Assembly (NCBI GenBank): GCA_045580775.1
Contig: JAZNOK010000092.1
Location: 1 to 40,246 of the forward strand
Direction: 5' to 3'
Length of the DNA stretch: 40,246 nucleotides
Origin: JAZMZS01 sp045580775
GTDB taxonomy: Bacteria > Bacillota > Clostridia > Oscillospirales > CAG-272
Part shown: positions 24,437-31,899 of the stretch, in pieces
How positions within the stretch are numbered: the first letter of the stretch is position 1
How the letters are laid out: the number at the start of each line of letters is the position of its first letter
Notes under the pieces: generated by a model
The model's input: the letters and a program-made list of their open reading frames with translations, nothing else
Told to the model about the DNA's origin: nothing
The model's database searches: none
Translations under genes and position numbers: made by a program

Positions 24437-24677
24437 ATGAAAGTATTGGTTACCGGCGGAACAACATTTGTGAGCAGATATACAGCGGAGTTCTTTGTAA
24501 AACGAGGGCACGATGTTTTTGTTTTGAACAGAGGAACAAAAAAACAGTCTCCTCAGACCGTCAATTACGCCGGAACAAGGATTGAGAGAAAGTTATCTAT
24601 GGTATAAGGATCATAGTGAAGATGTATTAAAAAAAGACTTTTTTAGCGTAATATCGGAAAAGATAGTAAAAAGATGA
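24437..24677 (+). pseudogene. NAD-dependent epimerase/dehydratase remnant with internal deletion
   Basis: The ATG at 24437 starts an extended-SDR N-terminus (MKVLVTGGTTFVSRYTAEFF ... VLNRGTKK), a Rossmann fold with the TGGT cofactor loop. The frame stops at 24607 after 56 residues; the full family is about 300. One frame over, 24594-24677 encodes YLWYKDHSEDVLKK and onward to a stop, which looks like the normal C-terminus of the same kind of protein. So the centre, some 200 codons, has been deleted and the ends joined out of frame. Promoter and ribosome site are still good, suggesting recent loss. Not functional as an enzyme. Confidence 0.75.
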
Positions 24678-24719
24678 AAATGGATCAATAGATTTTTTGA
24701 AAACAATGAGCGGCGTTAG

Positions 24720-24763
24720 TGCAATGAAAAAACCAAGTCGGCAGACTTGGTTTTTTCATTGCA
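24720..24763. terminator. Perfect 20-bp bidirectional terminator
   Basis: 24720-24739 pairs with 24744-24763 without mismatch around a GGCA loop, with A6 and T6 tracts within the arms. It ends the epimerase remnant and, in the other direction, the MazG-like gene. Confidence 0.95.
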
Positions 24764-24821
24764 TGGGTAATTGCATTTTTGTCCCGTTTTAAAGCATCAA
24801 CAGTTTTGTTCGTTTTCTCGT

Positions 24822-25145
24822 TCAACTTTTGCCGGAATCTACGCTTATCAGTAAAATTTTACTCTCAAATCCGCCACGCTCTTTGGCTTTCTTTGCTCTT
24901 ACTGCTTCAAGTTGACCGAGAGTATATCCGCGTGCCACGGCGGCGGCATGAATTACCTCCAGCAAGTCGGCTAACTCTTCAATATTCTGATCCTTATGAT
25001 ATTCGGAGAGCTCCTCGTCGAGCTTAGCGTCGAGCATTTTGAGGTAATCTTCATCCGAGAGGATCTCGATTTTACATTTATCTCCCTTGGCTTCAATAAT
25101 TTCGGGAATACGGTCGCGGACAAGTTTGTTATATGTTTTTACCAT
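24822..25145 (-). CDS. MazG-like nucleoside triphosphate pyrophosphohydrolase
   Basis: 107 residues. It begins with YNKLVRDRIPEIIEAKG and has an EELSEY helix followed by EELADLLEVIHAAA, the acidic metal-binding EExxE/ExxD arrangement of all-alpha NTP pyrophosphatases related to MazG and HisE. It would hydrolyse a non-canonical or damaged nucleotide; the substrate is unknown. It is the last gene of a minus-strand unit, 33 bases after the HAD hydrolase gene. Confidence 0.85.
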   Translation of the reverse strand: MVKTYNKLVRDRIPEIIEAKGDKCKIEILSDEDYLKMLDAKLDEELSEYHKDQNIEELADLLEVIHAAAVARGYTLGQLEAVRAKKAKERGGFESKILLISVDSGKS

Positions 25146-25178
25146 TTTATATTCTTCCTTATGCGTCAGTTTGTCGTT

Positions 25179-25943
25179 TTATATTGTTGTCAGCATCTTC
25201 TCTAAAAATCTTGCAACGCCGTCTTGGTCGTTTGAGTCGGTAATATGATCAGCGGCTGTCTTTATTTCTTCAATAGCATTTGAAACGGCAACCGCTGTGC
25301 CTGCGAGCTTGAGCATACCTAAATCGTTTATATCGTCACCGAACGCAATTACGTCGCCGAAATCAATGCCCAAGAAGGATACGAGCTTTAATAGTGCGGA
25401 TTCTTTGTTTGCATCCGAGGGGGCAAATTGCCTCCATTTTTCGCCTGTATAATTGATGAGAGCAGTATCGGGACAAGCTCGATCGATCTCTTTTGCCCGG
25501 TCGTCGTCCTCGATCTCAGCTGATATTTTGTATACATCTTTTTCAAACGATCTGAAATCTGAATACATATACGCCGCACGGCGATCGGGATCACTCGGCT
25601 CGAAATTACAATAATAGCCGTCATTGCAATGGGCGGTAATCAATCCTTTTTCATCTGTGAAGGTGCGACACATTCTTATGATGGTTGAGATGTCCTTGTG
25701 CGACATGAAACTTTCGTGTATTGTTTTTCCCTCAATGCTGATAGCGGCTCCGCCGTTGGAAATGATAATGTTCGGTTTCAGCATTTTGATAAGGTGAGTT
25801 AAGGTTTCTTCGGCACGTGCAGTAGCAAAGGTCGTCAAATATCCGTTCAAACTGGCTTTTTCAAACACGCTGACTGTGTATTTCGATACGCTTTTGTCAC
25901 TTCTCAAAAGTGTATTATCAAGGTCTGTAATTATTAGCTTCAT
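25179..25943 (-). CDS. HAD-superfamily Cof-type phosphatase
   Basis: 254 residues. Motif I DLDNTLL (DxDxT nucleophile, residues 6-12), a motif II threonine in FATARAEE, a C2-type cap in the middle and motif IV GDDINDLGML. This is the Cof/YidA branch that dephosphorylates small metabolites such as sugar phosphates. The start codon lies 26 bases inside the end of the upstream XRE-methyltransferase gene, indicating translational coupling. A weak GGAAG ribosome site fits that. Confidence 0.88.
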   Translation of the reverse strand: MKLIITDLDNTLLRSDKSVSKYTVSVFEKASLNGYLTTFATARAEETLTHLIKMLKPNIIISNGGAAISIEGKTIHESFMSHKDISTIIRMCRTFTDEKGLITAHCNDGYYCNFEPSDPDRRAAYMYSDFRSFEKDVYKISAEIEDDDRAKEIDRACPDTALINYTGEKWRQFAPSDANKESALLKLVSFLGIDFGDVIAFGDDINDLGMLKLAGTAVAVSNAIEEIKTAADHITDSNDQDGVARFLEKMLTTI

Positions 25944-26784
25944 TTTTGTTATCTTCCGTAAGAGCTTGCTTTGTTTTCTCCGCGATCAAAATATCCATAC
26001 AATGCTTGTGCGGTGATCCGCCGCTGTTGCAGTCGAAAATTCTCTCTTCGTTTTTATGAAACAGCCAGTCGTGATAGTAGGTAAAAAGCTCTCCCGATTT
26101 CCAATATCCTGCGGCTAATTCATCTGCTTCCATATCTTGCGGATCGGCAATAAACGGCTTCTTTACAAAAACATTGATGACGTTGATGCCGCCTTCTGTT
26201 GTGTGCGATTTAAGGTTGTCAACAAAGTTTTCTCTCAATGCTTGCGGAATATAATGGAACACTCCGCTCGAAAAAATTATATCGTAATCCATCTCTAACC
26301 TGTAATCACGCACGTTTGCTTTGAAAAAATCAACATTTACTCCGAAGTTGCTTGCAAGTTCTCTCGCTTTTGACAGACCTTGCTCTGAAAGGTCGAAGGC
26401 AGTCACTTCATAACCGTTTCTTGCGAGGAATACGGCATCCTTTCCCTCTCCGCATCCTATGTCGAGTACCTTGTATGGCTTTACAGGGGGCTTTAGTCGC
26501 AAAATTTCATAACAAAGGTGGTTTGGAATCAATCCCCAATAATATCCATCTGTATCGTACCGTTGGTCGTAATAGGATGCTGACTGTGAGGGATAACCGA
26601 GCAACGAGTCTATTGATATGTCAAGAAGAGCCGCAAGCTGTGGAAGAAGCGTAACATCCGGATACGATGCCCCGTTTTCCCATTTTGATATTGCTTGAAA
26701 AGTAACGTTAAGCTTTTGAGCCAATGCACGTTGTGTAAAACCAAGAGATTTTCTCCTCTCTGATATAACTTTGCCGATGTTCAT
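25918..26784 (-). CDS. XRE helix-turn-helix fused to SAM-dependent methyltransferase
   Basis: 288 residues. Residues 1-62 are a complete Cro/CI-type DNA-binding domain (ISERRKSLGFTQRALAQKL, AISKWENGASYP). Residues about 70-250 are a class I methyltransferase with motif I VLDIGCGEG (106-114), an acidic residue after strand 2 (VTAFDLS) and the SSGVFHYIP region, resembling TehB/UbiE-type enzymes. The combination suggests a regulator whose DNA binding is linked to SAM or substrate, or a methyltransferase that represses its own gene. It is the first gene of a three-gene unit with a HAD phosphatase and a MazG-like hydrolase. The methyl acceptor is unknown. Confidence 0.88.
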   Translation of the reverse strand: MNIGKVISERRKSLGFTQRALAQKLNVTFQAISKWENGASYPDVTLLPQLAALLDISIDSLLGYPSQSASYYDQRYDTDGYYWGLIPNHLCYEILRLKPPVKPYKVLDIGCGEGKDAVFLARNGYEVTAFDLSEQGLSKARELASNFGVNVDFFKANVRDYRLEMDYDIIFSSGVFHYIPQALRENFVDNLKSHTTEGGINVINVFVKKPFIADPQDMEADELAAGYWKSGELFTYYHDWLFHKNEERIFDCNSGGSPHKHCMDILIAEKTKQALTEDNKNEANNYRP

Positions 26785-26813
26785 GGCTTCCCCCTTTGTT
26801 GTTGTTCGTTTAT

Positions 26814-26842
26814 ATTATACAGCATGCTGGAGAAATATTCAA
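26814..26842 (-). promoter_or_regulatory. Promoter with palindrome in the spacer
   Basis: On the minus strand TTGAAT (26837-26842), exactly 17 bases, then TATAAT (26814-26819). The spacer contains the perfect 10-bp palindrome CAGCATGCTG (26820-26829), directly upstream of the -10 box, an ideal operator position for repression by the encoded XRE protein (inference). Confidence 0.75.
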
Positions 26843-26940
26843 TAACTGTATTGTAGAAGCGACCGGCAGTTTTCTATTTTTGGTTGAAAACCGTGTGGAC
26901 CAATGTGGTGTATAGGTGGTGCGGACATGCGATTTTACTA

Positions 26941-26969
26941 TTGATTTTTTTGCTTTTTTGGTGTAAAAT
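26941..26969 (+). promoter_or_regulatory. Promoter of the CPBP protease-tadA unit
   Basis: TTGATT (26941-26946), a 17-base spacer and TAAAAT (26964-26969), 45 bases before the start codon. Confidence 0.7.
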
Positions 26970-27014
26970 ATAACAAGTAAAACCTGTTTTTCTTTTTTTG
27001 GAGGAAGTACAAGC

Positions 27015-27887
27015 ATGAAAGGAAAAAACAGCAGGCGGGCGGTATCTCTTTCAATGTTGCTGATATGCCAGCTTCTTATCAGCTCTGCCGCACCAATAGT
27101 GTCGGCCTTTTTGGAGTCGTATCTGAAGGTCGCCGCAGTAAAGCTGATATACGCACTTTCTTTTGTTGTGCCGTACATAATATGGAAAAAAACTGTCAAG
27201 CCCGTCGGGGTATCCTACAAAAAACACGATCTGTGTGAGTACAAGAAACCTGCATTTTTTGTGGCTTTTGCGGCGATAGTTGCGTTCTTGCAGATGAATA
27301 TCGTTTTGCTTGAGCTTCTTGGAGTAAGCTCAATATCCTCGGGCGGAGGGGTCTTTGATGGGGTTTTTGGCTTTTTCTTTTCTTTAGTCATGTATGCGTT
27401 TATACCTGCTGTGAGCGAAGAGATATTCTCTCGCGGGGTGGTTATGCGTGCAGCGGGCGGCGGAATGAGGGCAGCAATACTGTCGGGGGTCCTTTTCGGC
27501 GTTTGCCATTTTAATCCCTATCAGCTGATATACGCCGCAGGAGCAGGGGTGGTTTTGTCGGTGTTGTATCTTTATACCGATGACATCAGACTGTCTGTAT
27601 ATCTTCATTTGACCGTTAATACGGTAGTGTTGATACTGTCGTATCTTGCACAAGTGTGCTCGGTTGGAGTGTATGTGGCACTGGAATGTCTATGCTGGCT
27701 TACAGTCCTGGGACTTGGGGTGTATTATTCTTTTGTGATACTGCGTGATCATCATCGCTCTTTGAATGAAAGAACAAAACAAGTCATGAGAATCAAGTCG
27801 GATATTGACAGCTCTGAAATACTTTCTCCTGCAATGGTCGTTGTATATGTTGCAATCATACTTGCTACCGTACTGAGATTTGTTTGA
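27015..27887 (+). CDS. CPBP-family (CAAX/Abi) intramembrane metalloprotease
   Basis: 290 residues with about seven to eight hydrophobic membrane segments. The three family motifs are present: EEIFSR (Glu135, Glu136, Arg140), FGVCHF (His165) and HLTVN (His198, Asn202), so the zinc site looks intact. Family members process prenylated proteins in eukaryotes. In bacteria they mature or provide immunity to peptides, though most are uncharacterised. A GGAGGA ribosome site lies nine bases before the ATG. tadA follows after one base, so the two are co-transcribed. I see no bacteriocin gene nearby that would indicate an immunity role. Confidence 0.9.
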   Translation: MKGKNSRRAVSLSMLLICQLLISSAAPIVSAFLESYLKVAAVKLIYALSFVVPYIIWKKTVKPVGVSYKKHDLCEYKKPAFFVAFAAIVAFLQMNIVLLELLGVSSISSGGGVFDGVFGFFFSLVMYAFIPAVSEEIFSRGVVMRAAGGGMRAAILSGVLFGVCHFNPYQLIYAAGAGVVLSVLYLYTDDIRLSVYLHLTVNTVVLILSYLAQVCSVGVYVALECLCWLTVLGLGVYYSFVILRDHHRSLNERTKQVMRIKSDIDSSEILSPAMVVVYVAIILATVLRFV

Positions 27888-27888
27888 T

Positions 27889-28347
27889 ATGAATGAACGT
27901 GATATAGAATTTATGAAGCTCGCATTTTCCGAGGCACAAAAAGCGGCGGAAAAGGGCGAGGTGCCTGTGGGGGCTGTTATAGTAAGATACGGCACTGATG
28001 TTGTCAGTGCAGAGCATAACCTCAGAGAAACGGAAAAAAACGCCCTTTATCATGCGGAGCTGAGGGCGATAGATTCAGCATGCAGGGCACTTGGAGGTTG
28101 GCGGCTGCCGGAGTGCACAATGTATGTGACACTTGAGCCGTGCCCGATGTGTGCAGGAGCGATCATCAATGCCCGCATAGACCGTGTAGTGTTTGGAGCT
28201 TATGACAAGCGTGCCGGTGCTATGGGCAGCGTGCTTGATATAAACTCCTACGGACTTAATCACAGAACCGAAGTAGTGGGCGGCGTGATGGAGGAGGAGT
28301 CGGTTGAGCTTCTCAGGGACTTTTTCAAAAAGAAAAGACAGAAGTAA
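27889..28347 (+). CDS. tadA: tRNA adenosine(34) deaminase TadA
   Basis: 152 residues, standard length. Zinc and proton-shuttle residues are present: His55-Ala-Glu57 and Cys85/Cys88 in EPCPMCAGA. The N-terminal PVGAVIV and C-terminal VVGGVMEEESVELLRDFFKKKR match the housekeeping enzyme. It converts A34 to inosine in tRNA-Arg(ACG). The ATG at 27889 follows the protease stop by one base without a clear ribosome site, so its translation probably depends on the upstream gene. Confidence 0.95.
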   Translation: MNERDIEFMKLAFSEAQKAAEKGEVPVGAVIVRYGTDVVSAEHNLRETEKNALYHAELRAIDSACRALGGWRLPECTMYVTLEPCPMCAGAIINARIDRVVFGAYDKRAGAMGSVLDINSYGLNHRTEVVGGVMEEESVELLRDFFKKKRQK

Positions 28348-28429
28348 AGCTGTGCTATGCTGCTTTTGAATCTTGAGCACCTAGTAAGAGATGATTTCGT
28401 GGTGAAACTTCAAAACATATTGCGATATA

Positions 28430-28475
28430 AAAAAGCTGACTTAAACGTCTTTTTTGACGTGCAAGTCAGCTTTTT
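28430..28475 (+). terminator. Terminator of tadA with nested stem
   Basis: The outer perfect 13-bp stem 28430-28442 with 28463-28475 encloses ACGTC/GACGT (28445-28449 with 28456-28460), followed by a T-run. Confidence 0.9.
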
Positions 28476-28588
28476 GTAGTTTATAGAAAATTAAGTTTTG
28501 CCTTTTTTGGATTGTCGGCTGATATGAAAAGGGTCATACAGTCGGCAAGGCTGCGGGTATACGTCCGCTATGCCGGTAAAGGCGGTGA

Positions 28589-28846
28589 TTATTCTGCGGG
28601 CTCTTCGGTGAGCTCTACTTCTACCTCGTCTTCACAGTCGCTGCAACAGCAGTCTGTGATGTCGTCCTCGCAGAACTCGCAGCAACAGTCATCATCCTCA
28701 AAGTCACAATAGTCATCTATGCAATCGCAGAGAGCGGCATTTTTCTTCTTGATGATCTTTGCGATGACTACGATCGCACCTACAGCAGCTACTGCTGCAC
28801 ATACTGCGATTATTATTGTTTTAAGCATGTCATTCTTCTTTTCCAT
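28589..28846 (-). CDS. Small membrane protein with Cys-rich acidic tail
   Basis: 85 residues. Start ATG with AAAGGAG nine bases away. Layout: short charged start, one membrane segment (about 8-30), Lys-rich stop (KIIKKK), then a tail of about 50 residues packed with Asp/Glu and eleven cysteines (DCIDDYCDFEDDDCCCEFC and a second CCC cluster). By the positive-inside rule the tail, which follows KIIKKK, should be cytoplasmic. The clustered cysteines and acids suggest metal binding or a redox/disulfide-rich tail. A low-complexity acidic linker is the alternative. No family recognised and no metal-related neighbour. Confidence 0.7.
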   Translation of the reverse strand: MEKKNDMLKTIIIAVCAAVAAVGAIVVIAKIIKKKNAALCDCIDDYCDFEDDDCCCEFCEDDITDCCCSDCEDEVEVELTEEPAE

Positions 28847-28875
28847 AACGATACACTCCTTTGGTATTATTGTGT

Positions 28876-28924
28876 GAGATATATTATGAGATATCTTTAC
28901 AGTTATAGTTTACCAAAATATCTC
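28876..28924. promoter_or_regulatory. GAGATAT boxes upstream of the Cys-rich protein gene
   Basis: Two direct GAGATAT copies 12 bases apart (28876-28882, 28888-28894) and an inverted copy ATATCTC (28918-28924). They overlap the probable minus-strand promoter region (TTGCAT-N17-TAAACT-like). The region is AT-rich, so chance is possible. Confidence 0.3.
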
Positions 28925-29002
28925 GTATAATGCAAGAATTATTTTGCAAGATATTGTAAATATTTTTACATGCAGGTCCTTCTCAGATGTTTTTCAAGGA
29001 TA

Positions 29003-29032
29003 AACGCCCTGCGGAAGTAACCGCAGGGCGTT
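29003..29032. terminator. Hairpin terminator after the GH2 gene
   Basis: A perfect 12-bp GC-rich stem (29003-29014 with 29021-29032), six-base loop. The U-run on the minus side is short (GTTTATCC). Confidence 0.75.
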
Positions 29033-29048
29033 GCTGACTTTTTTTATC

Positions 29049-30779
29049 TTATTCTTCGATTGCCGCTTTTCTTCTCATCATAGGAGCGAGAATTGCGGGA
29101 TCGAATTTCGGCTTACGGTCGTAGGTGTACAGACCGTTTTGCTCCTGCTCAACATCGGTAAGCTGAGTGTAGCAGAGAGCACAGATAGAGGGGTTGTCGA
29201 GCAGAGCGGCAGCCAGTCCCTCGTATCTTGCCAGCCACTCTTCCTCGGAGCTGACACGCTGACCGTAGCCCCAGCTCTTGGTCTTGTCCTTGTCGATGGT
29301 CTTTGCTTCTTCAGGATTCCACCAGATTCCGCCGTACTCGGATACGAATATCGGACGCGGGATCTCTCTGGGGTGGCGTATCTCAATGGTAGCGGTCTTG
29401 GAGGCATTGAGTCCGTCATAATGAGCACGGAAGGTCTCAGGGTTCTGATCGTAGTCGTGAGTATCCGGAATATCCGAGAGGTTCCACTCATGGTACCATC
29501 CGGACGAGTCAATGACGGGACGTGTGGGGTCAAGAGCACGTGTGAGATCTACGCAGTGCTTCACAAACCACTTGTTCTGATTTTGCTGAGTTTCGTTCAG
29601 CGGGCACCAGCCTACGATAGCAGGATGGTTGTAGTCACGCTCGATAGCCTCAAGCCACTCAGGGAAGAATCCCTGCCATGCGGTAGGAGCGGCAACATCG
29701 AGTCCCCAGTTACCGGTCTCTCCCCATACAAGATATCCCATGTGGTCTGCATGGTAGAGGAATCTTTCCTCGAATATCTTTTGGTGGAGTCTTGCACCGT
29801 TGTATCCCATGTCGATAGAACGCTGGATGTCAGCTTTGAGCTCGGCGTCGGAGGGAGCGGTGAAGATACCGTCAGGATAGAAGCCCTGGTCGAGTATCAG
29901 TCTCTGGAAAACTACTCTGCCGTTGAGGTAGATCTTTTCGTCGTTGACAGCTACCTCACGCATACCGAAATAGCTCTCTACACGGTCTTGGTCGAGCTCA
30001 AGAATAAGATCATAAAGCTCAGGCTGGAACACATCCCAGAGGTGAAGCTCAGACAGCTGCAGTGTGAACAGAGCATGAGCCTGAACGACCTTTCCGGATG
30101 CACGTCCTACTTCTTTGCCATTGTAGAATGCTGTAGCGGTAACGGTCTTGCCGTGGGAGTTCGGGCACTTAGCATCTATGTACAGGCACTGACCTGCAAG
30201 AGAGGGGGTGAGCTTTGTGCTCTTTATATAAGAATTAGGAACATTCTCGAGCCATACAGTCTGCCAGATACCGGTCGTTCTTGTGTAGAAACAGCCATAA
30301 GAACCGTATCTCTTGGACTGCTTACCGCCGGGCTGACCGTTACGGCGGAGAAGGTCGGTTGCTGTAATAACGATGGCATTCTCGCCTTCCTTCAGAGCGG
30401 AGGTGATATCAAACTCAAACGAGATGAAAGAACCGATGTGCTTTCCGACGGAAACTCCGTTTACCCATACCTCGGTATCGTAGTCGCATGCACCGATGTG
30501 GAGGATCGTGCGTCTTCCCTCGGACTGCCATCCTTCGGGGAGAGTAACGACCTTTTTATACCATACAGCCTCCATGAAGTCTGTGTGAGCGAGTCCCGAC
30601 AGCTTGCTTTCGGGGCAGAAAGGAACGGTGATCTTCATGTCGAGGTGATCTTTGTTCATCAGGCCTCTCTCTCTGCCGGATCTGCCGTTGTCGATCTCAA
30701 ACTCCCATTCGCCGTTAAGATTGACCCATTCGGGACGAACAAAATGCGGACGGGGATATTCTGGACGCGGAATATTCAT
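29049..30779 (-). CDS. Glycoside hydrolase family 2 enzyme
   Basis: 576 residues, no signal peptide, so it works on imported oligosaccharides. Layout of short GH2 enzymes: a sugar-binding jelly-roll domain (WVNLNGEWEFEID ... ILHIGACDYDTEVWVNGVSVGKH ... GIWQTVWLE), an immunoglobulin-like domain and a TIM barrel. The catalytic acid/base is probably Glu396 in PLNETQQN and the nucleophile Glu481 in FVSEYGG. The family covers beta-galactosidase, beta-glucuronidase, beta-mannosidase and alpha-L-arabinopyranosidase-like activities, and I cannot choose from sequence. It is divergent from an AraC regulator that very likely controls it. Proximity to an arabinan/xylan-type GH43 gene makes a plant-cell-wall substrate plausible (inference). 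Confidence 0.92.
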   Translation of the reverse strand: MNIPRPEYPRPHFVRPEWVNLNGEWEFEIDNGRSGRERGLMNKDHLDMKITVPFCPESKLSGLAHTDFMEAVWYKKVVTLPEGWQSEGRRTILHIGACDYDTEVWVNGVSVGKHIGSFISFEFDITSALKEGENAIVITATDLLRRNGQPGGKQSKRYGSYGCFYTRTTGIWQTVWLENVPNSYIKSTKLTPSLAGQCLYIDAKCPNSHGKTVTATAFYNGKEVGRASGKVVQAHALFTLQLSELHLWDVFQPELYDLILELDQDRVESYFGMREVAVNDEKIYLNGRVVFQRLILDQGFYPDGIFTAPSDAELKADIQRSIDMGYNGARLHQKIFEERFLYHADHMGYLVWGETGNWGLDVAAPTAWQGFFPEWLEAIERDYNHPAIVGWCPLNETQQNQNKWFVKHCVDLTRALDPTRPVIDSSGWYHEWNLSDIPDTHDYDQNPETFRAHYDGLNASKTATIEIRHPREIPRPIFVSEYGGIWWNPEEAKTIDKDKTKSWGYGQRVSSEEEWLARYEGLAAALLDNPSICALCYTQLTDVEQEQNGLYTYDRKPKFDPAILAPMMRRKAAIEE

Positions 30780-30807
30780 GTCAAATTCTCCTTTTATAAT
30801 ATGATTT

Positions 30808-30819
30808 GTAAAAGTTTAC
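30808..30819. promoter_or_regulatory. Palindrome GTAAA-AG-TTTAC near the GH2 start
   Basis: A perfect 5+5 inverted repeat located 29-40 bases upstream of the GH2 start codon, downstream of AT-rich promoter-like sequence. A candidate operator; the regulator is not known. Confidence 0.4.
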
Positions 30820-30879
30820 CTACACAGTTAAGTATAATATTACTGCATCTTCTTTTAAATATAATATACTCTTGTTTTA

Positions 30880-30908
30880 TTGACATATCCTACTGTTTAT
30901 GATAATAT
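30880..30908 (+). promoter_or_regulatory. Candidate promoter of the AraC regulator gene
   Basis: TTGACA (30880-30885), a 17-base spacer and TAATAT (30903-30908). A TATAAT at 30952-30957 without a -35 is the alternative. Confidence 0.5.
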
Positions 30909-31026
30909 AAATAAAAACAACAAATCACCGAAAACCGTAAAAAACAACTGATATAATCGCGATTTTTCTGATGTATCAGGCGGCAACTCTGTGAATTGGG
31001 TTGACTTTTTCTATGGAGGCGGAACA

Positions 31027-31821
31027 ATGACTATCGGCATTACAGGGTGCAGGCATGAGTGGCCTGAGAAAGCAGGTTTTATCCTGGACAGACCCAAAGG
31101 GGTTCCTTACTATATTTTTATCCACTTCAAAACGCCGGTCAGGTATACCATAGAGGGCAGGGTAGAGCAGTTGTCTCCCGGGGCGTGCGTTATCTGTCCG
31201 CCGAATACTCCGTCAACTATCAACAGCGAATGCAGGCTTATTCATGATTGGATGCATCTGACAGGAGACGTGGCACAGATGCTTTGTGAATACGGTCTGG
31301 AGTGTAAAAAGGTATATTATGTCAAGGACAGTGCTCATCTGTCACGTCTTGCTCAAACTCTGGAGCGTGAGCTGTATTCATCAATGCCGCATAAAAACGA
31401 GCTGATGGAGATAAAGCTCCGCGAGATGTTTATCCACATATCCCGCGAGGCAGCCGACGAGGAGGTCGGAGAGGATGTTCGGGCTGATCTGTATGATGCC
31501 TTCAAAAAACTCCGTATAGAAGCATTTGCCAATCTGGCAGATGATCCCAGTATTGCTGAAATGGCGAAGATGGTTCATTTGAGTGAATCGCGTTTTTATG
31601 CATTGTACAAGCAGATATTCGGTATATCACCGAAAAACGATCTCATAATCGCCCGAATTGAGAGGGCAAAAAATCTGCTCGAGCAGAACAAATACAACAA
31701 TTCCGAAATTGCCGCTATGACAGGTTATACAAACGAATATCACTTTATCCGGCAGTTCAAAAAGATCGAAGGCATAACGCCGAAAGAATACGCAAGAGCC
31801 AAAGTCAGAACACTTGTGTAA
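31027..31821 (+). CDS. AraC-family transcriptional regulator
   Basis: 264 residues from the ATG at 31027, seven bases after GGAGG; an in-frame GTG at 30991 has no ribosome site. The N-terminal sensor domain (about 1-150) is cupin-like (PYYIFIHFKTPVRYTIEGR, LSPGACVICPPNTPSTI). The C-terminal pair of helix-turn-helix motifs (SIAEMAKMVHLSESRFYALYKQIFGISP and NSEIAAMTGYTNEYHFIRQFKKIEGITPKEY) is complete. It is divergent from the GH2 gene and probably its activator. It is not paired with the AraC protein at 13468, which has a different sensor half. Confidence 0.92.
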   Translation: MTIGITGCRHEWPEKAGFILDRPKGVPYYIFIHFKTPVRYTIEGRVEQLSPGACVICPPNTPSTINSECRLIHDWMHLTGDVAQMLCEYGLECKKVYYVKDSAHLSRLAQTLERELYSSMPHKNELMEIKLREMFIHISREAADEEVGEDVRADLYDAFKKLRIEAFANLADDPSIAEMAKMVHLSESRFYALYKQIFGISPKNDLIIARIERAKNLLEQNKYNNSEIAAMTGYTNEYHFIRQFKKIEGITPKEYARAKVRTLV

Positions 31822-31841
31822 AAAAATATTTTGCGATCCTC

Positions 31842-31870
31842 TTGACAATTAGATATTGGTATGATATCAT
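31842..31870 (+). promoter_or_regulatory. Promoter of the SPFH-RHH unit
   Basis: TTGACA (31842-31847), exactly 17 bases, then TATCAT (31865-31870). It lies only 20 bases after the AraC gene's stop codon. Confidence 0.85.
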
Positions 31871-31880
31871 TATGATATCA
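31852..31880. promoter_or_regulatory. Three GATAT boxes at 11-bp spacing across the -10 box
   Basis: GATAT begins at 31852, 31863 and 31874, an exact 11-base period. The last two sit in TATGATATCA repeats that are themselves palindromic. Such helical-turn-spaced repeats over a -10 suit a ribbon-helix-helix repressor, and one is encoded at the end of this unit (inference). Confidence 0.6.
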
Positions 31881-31899
31881 AAACAAAGGAGGAAAGATC

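Noticed and set aside
27015..27887. Bacteriocin immunity function for the CPBP protease
   Set aside because: No bacteriocin precursor, export or modification genes nearby; co-transcription with tadA argues for a housekeeping position.
28348..28588. A signal recognition particle RNA or tRNA after tadA, as seen in some Firmicutes
   Set aside because: No GGAAGG/GCAGC-type SRP core or tRNA T-arm motif found; the region contains only the tadA terminator and unremarkable sequence.
29031..30902. A 623-codon open frame on the plus strand antisense to the GH2 gene
   Set aside because: The minus strand encodes a GH2 enzyme with all catalytic motifs; the antisense frame has no recognisable domain, no ribosome site and reflects codon bias of the real gene.
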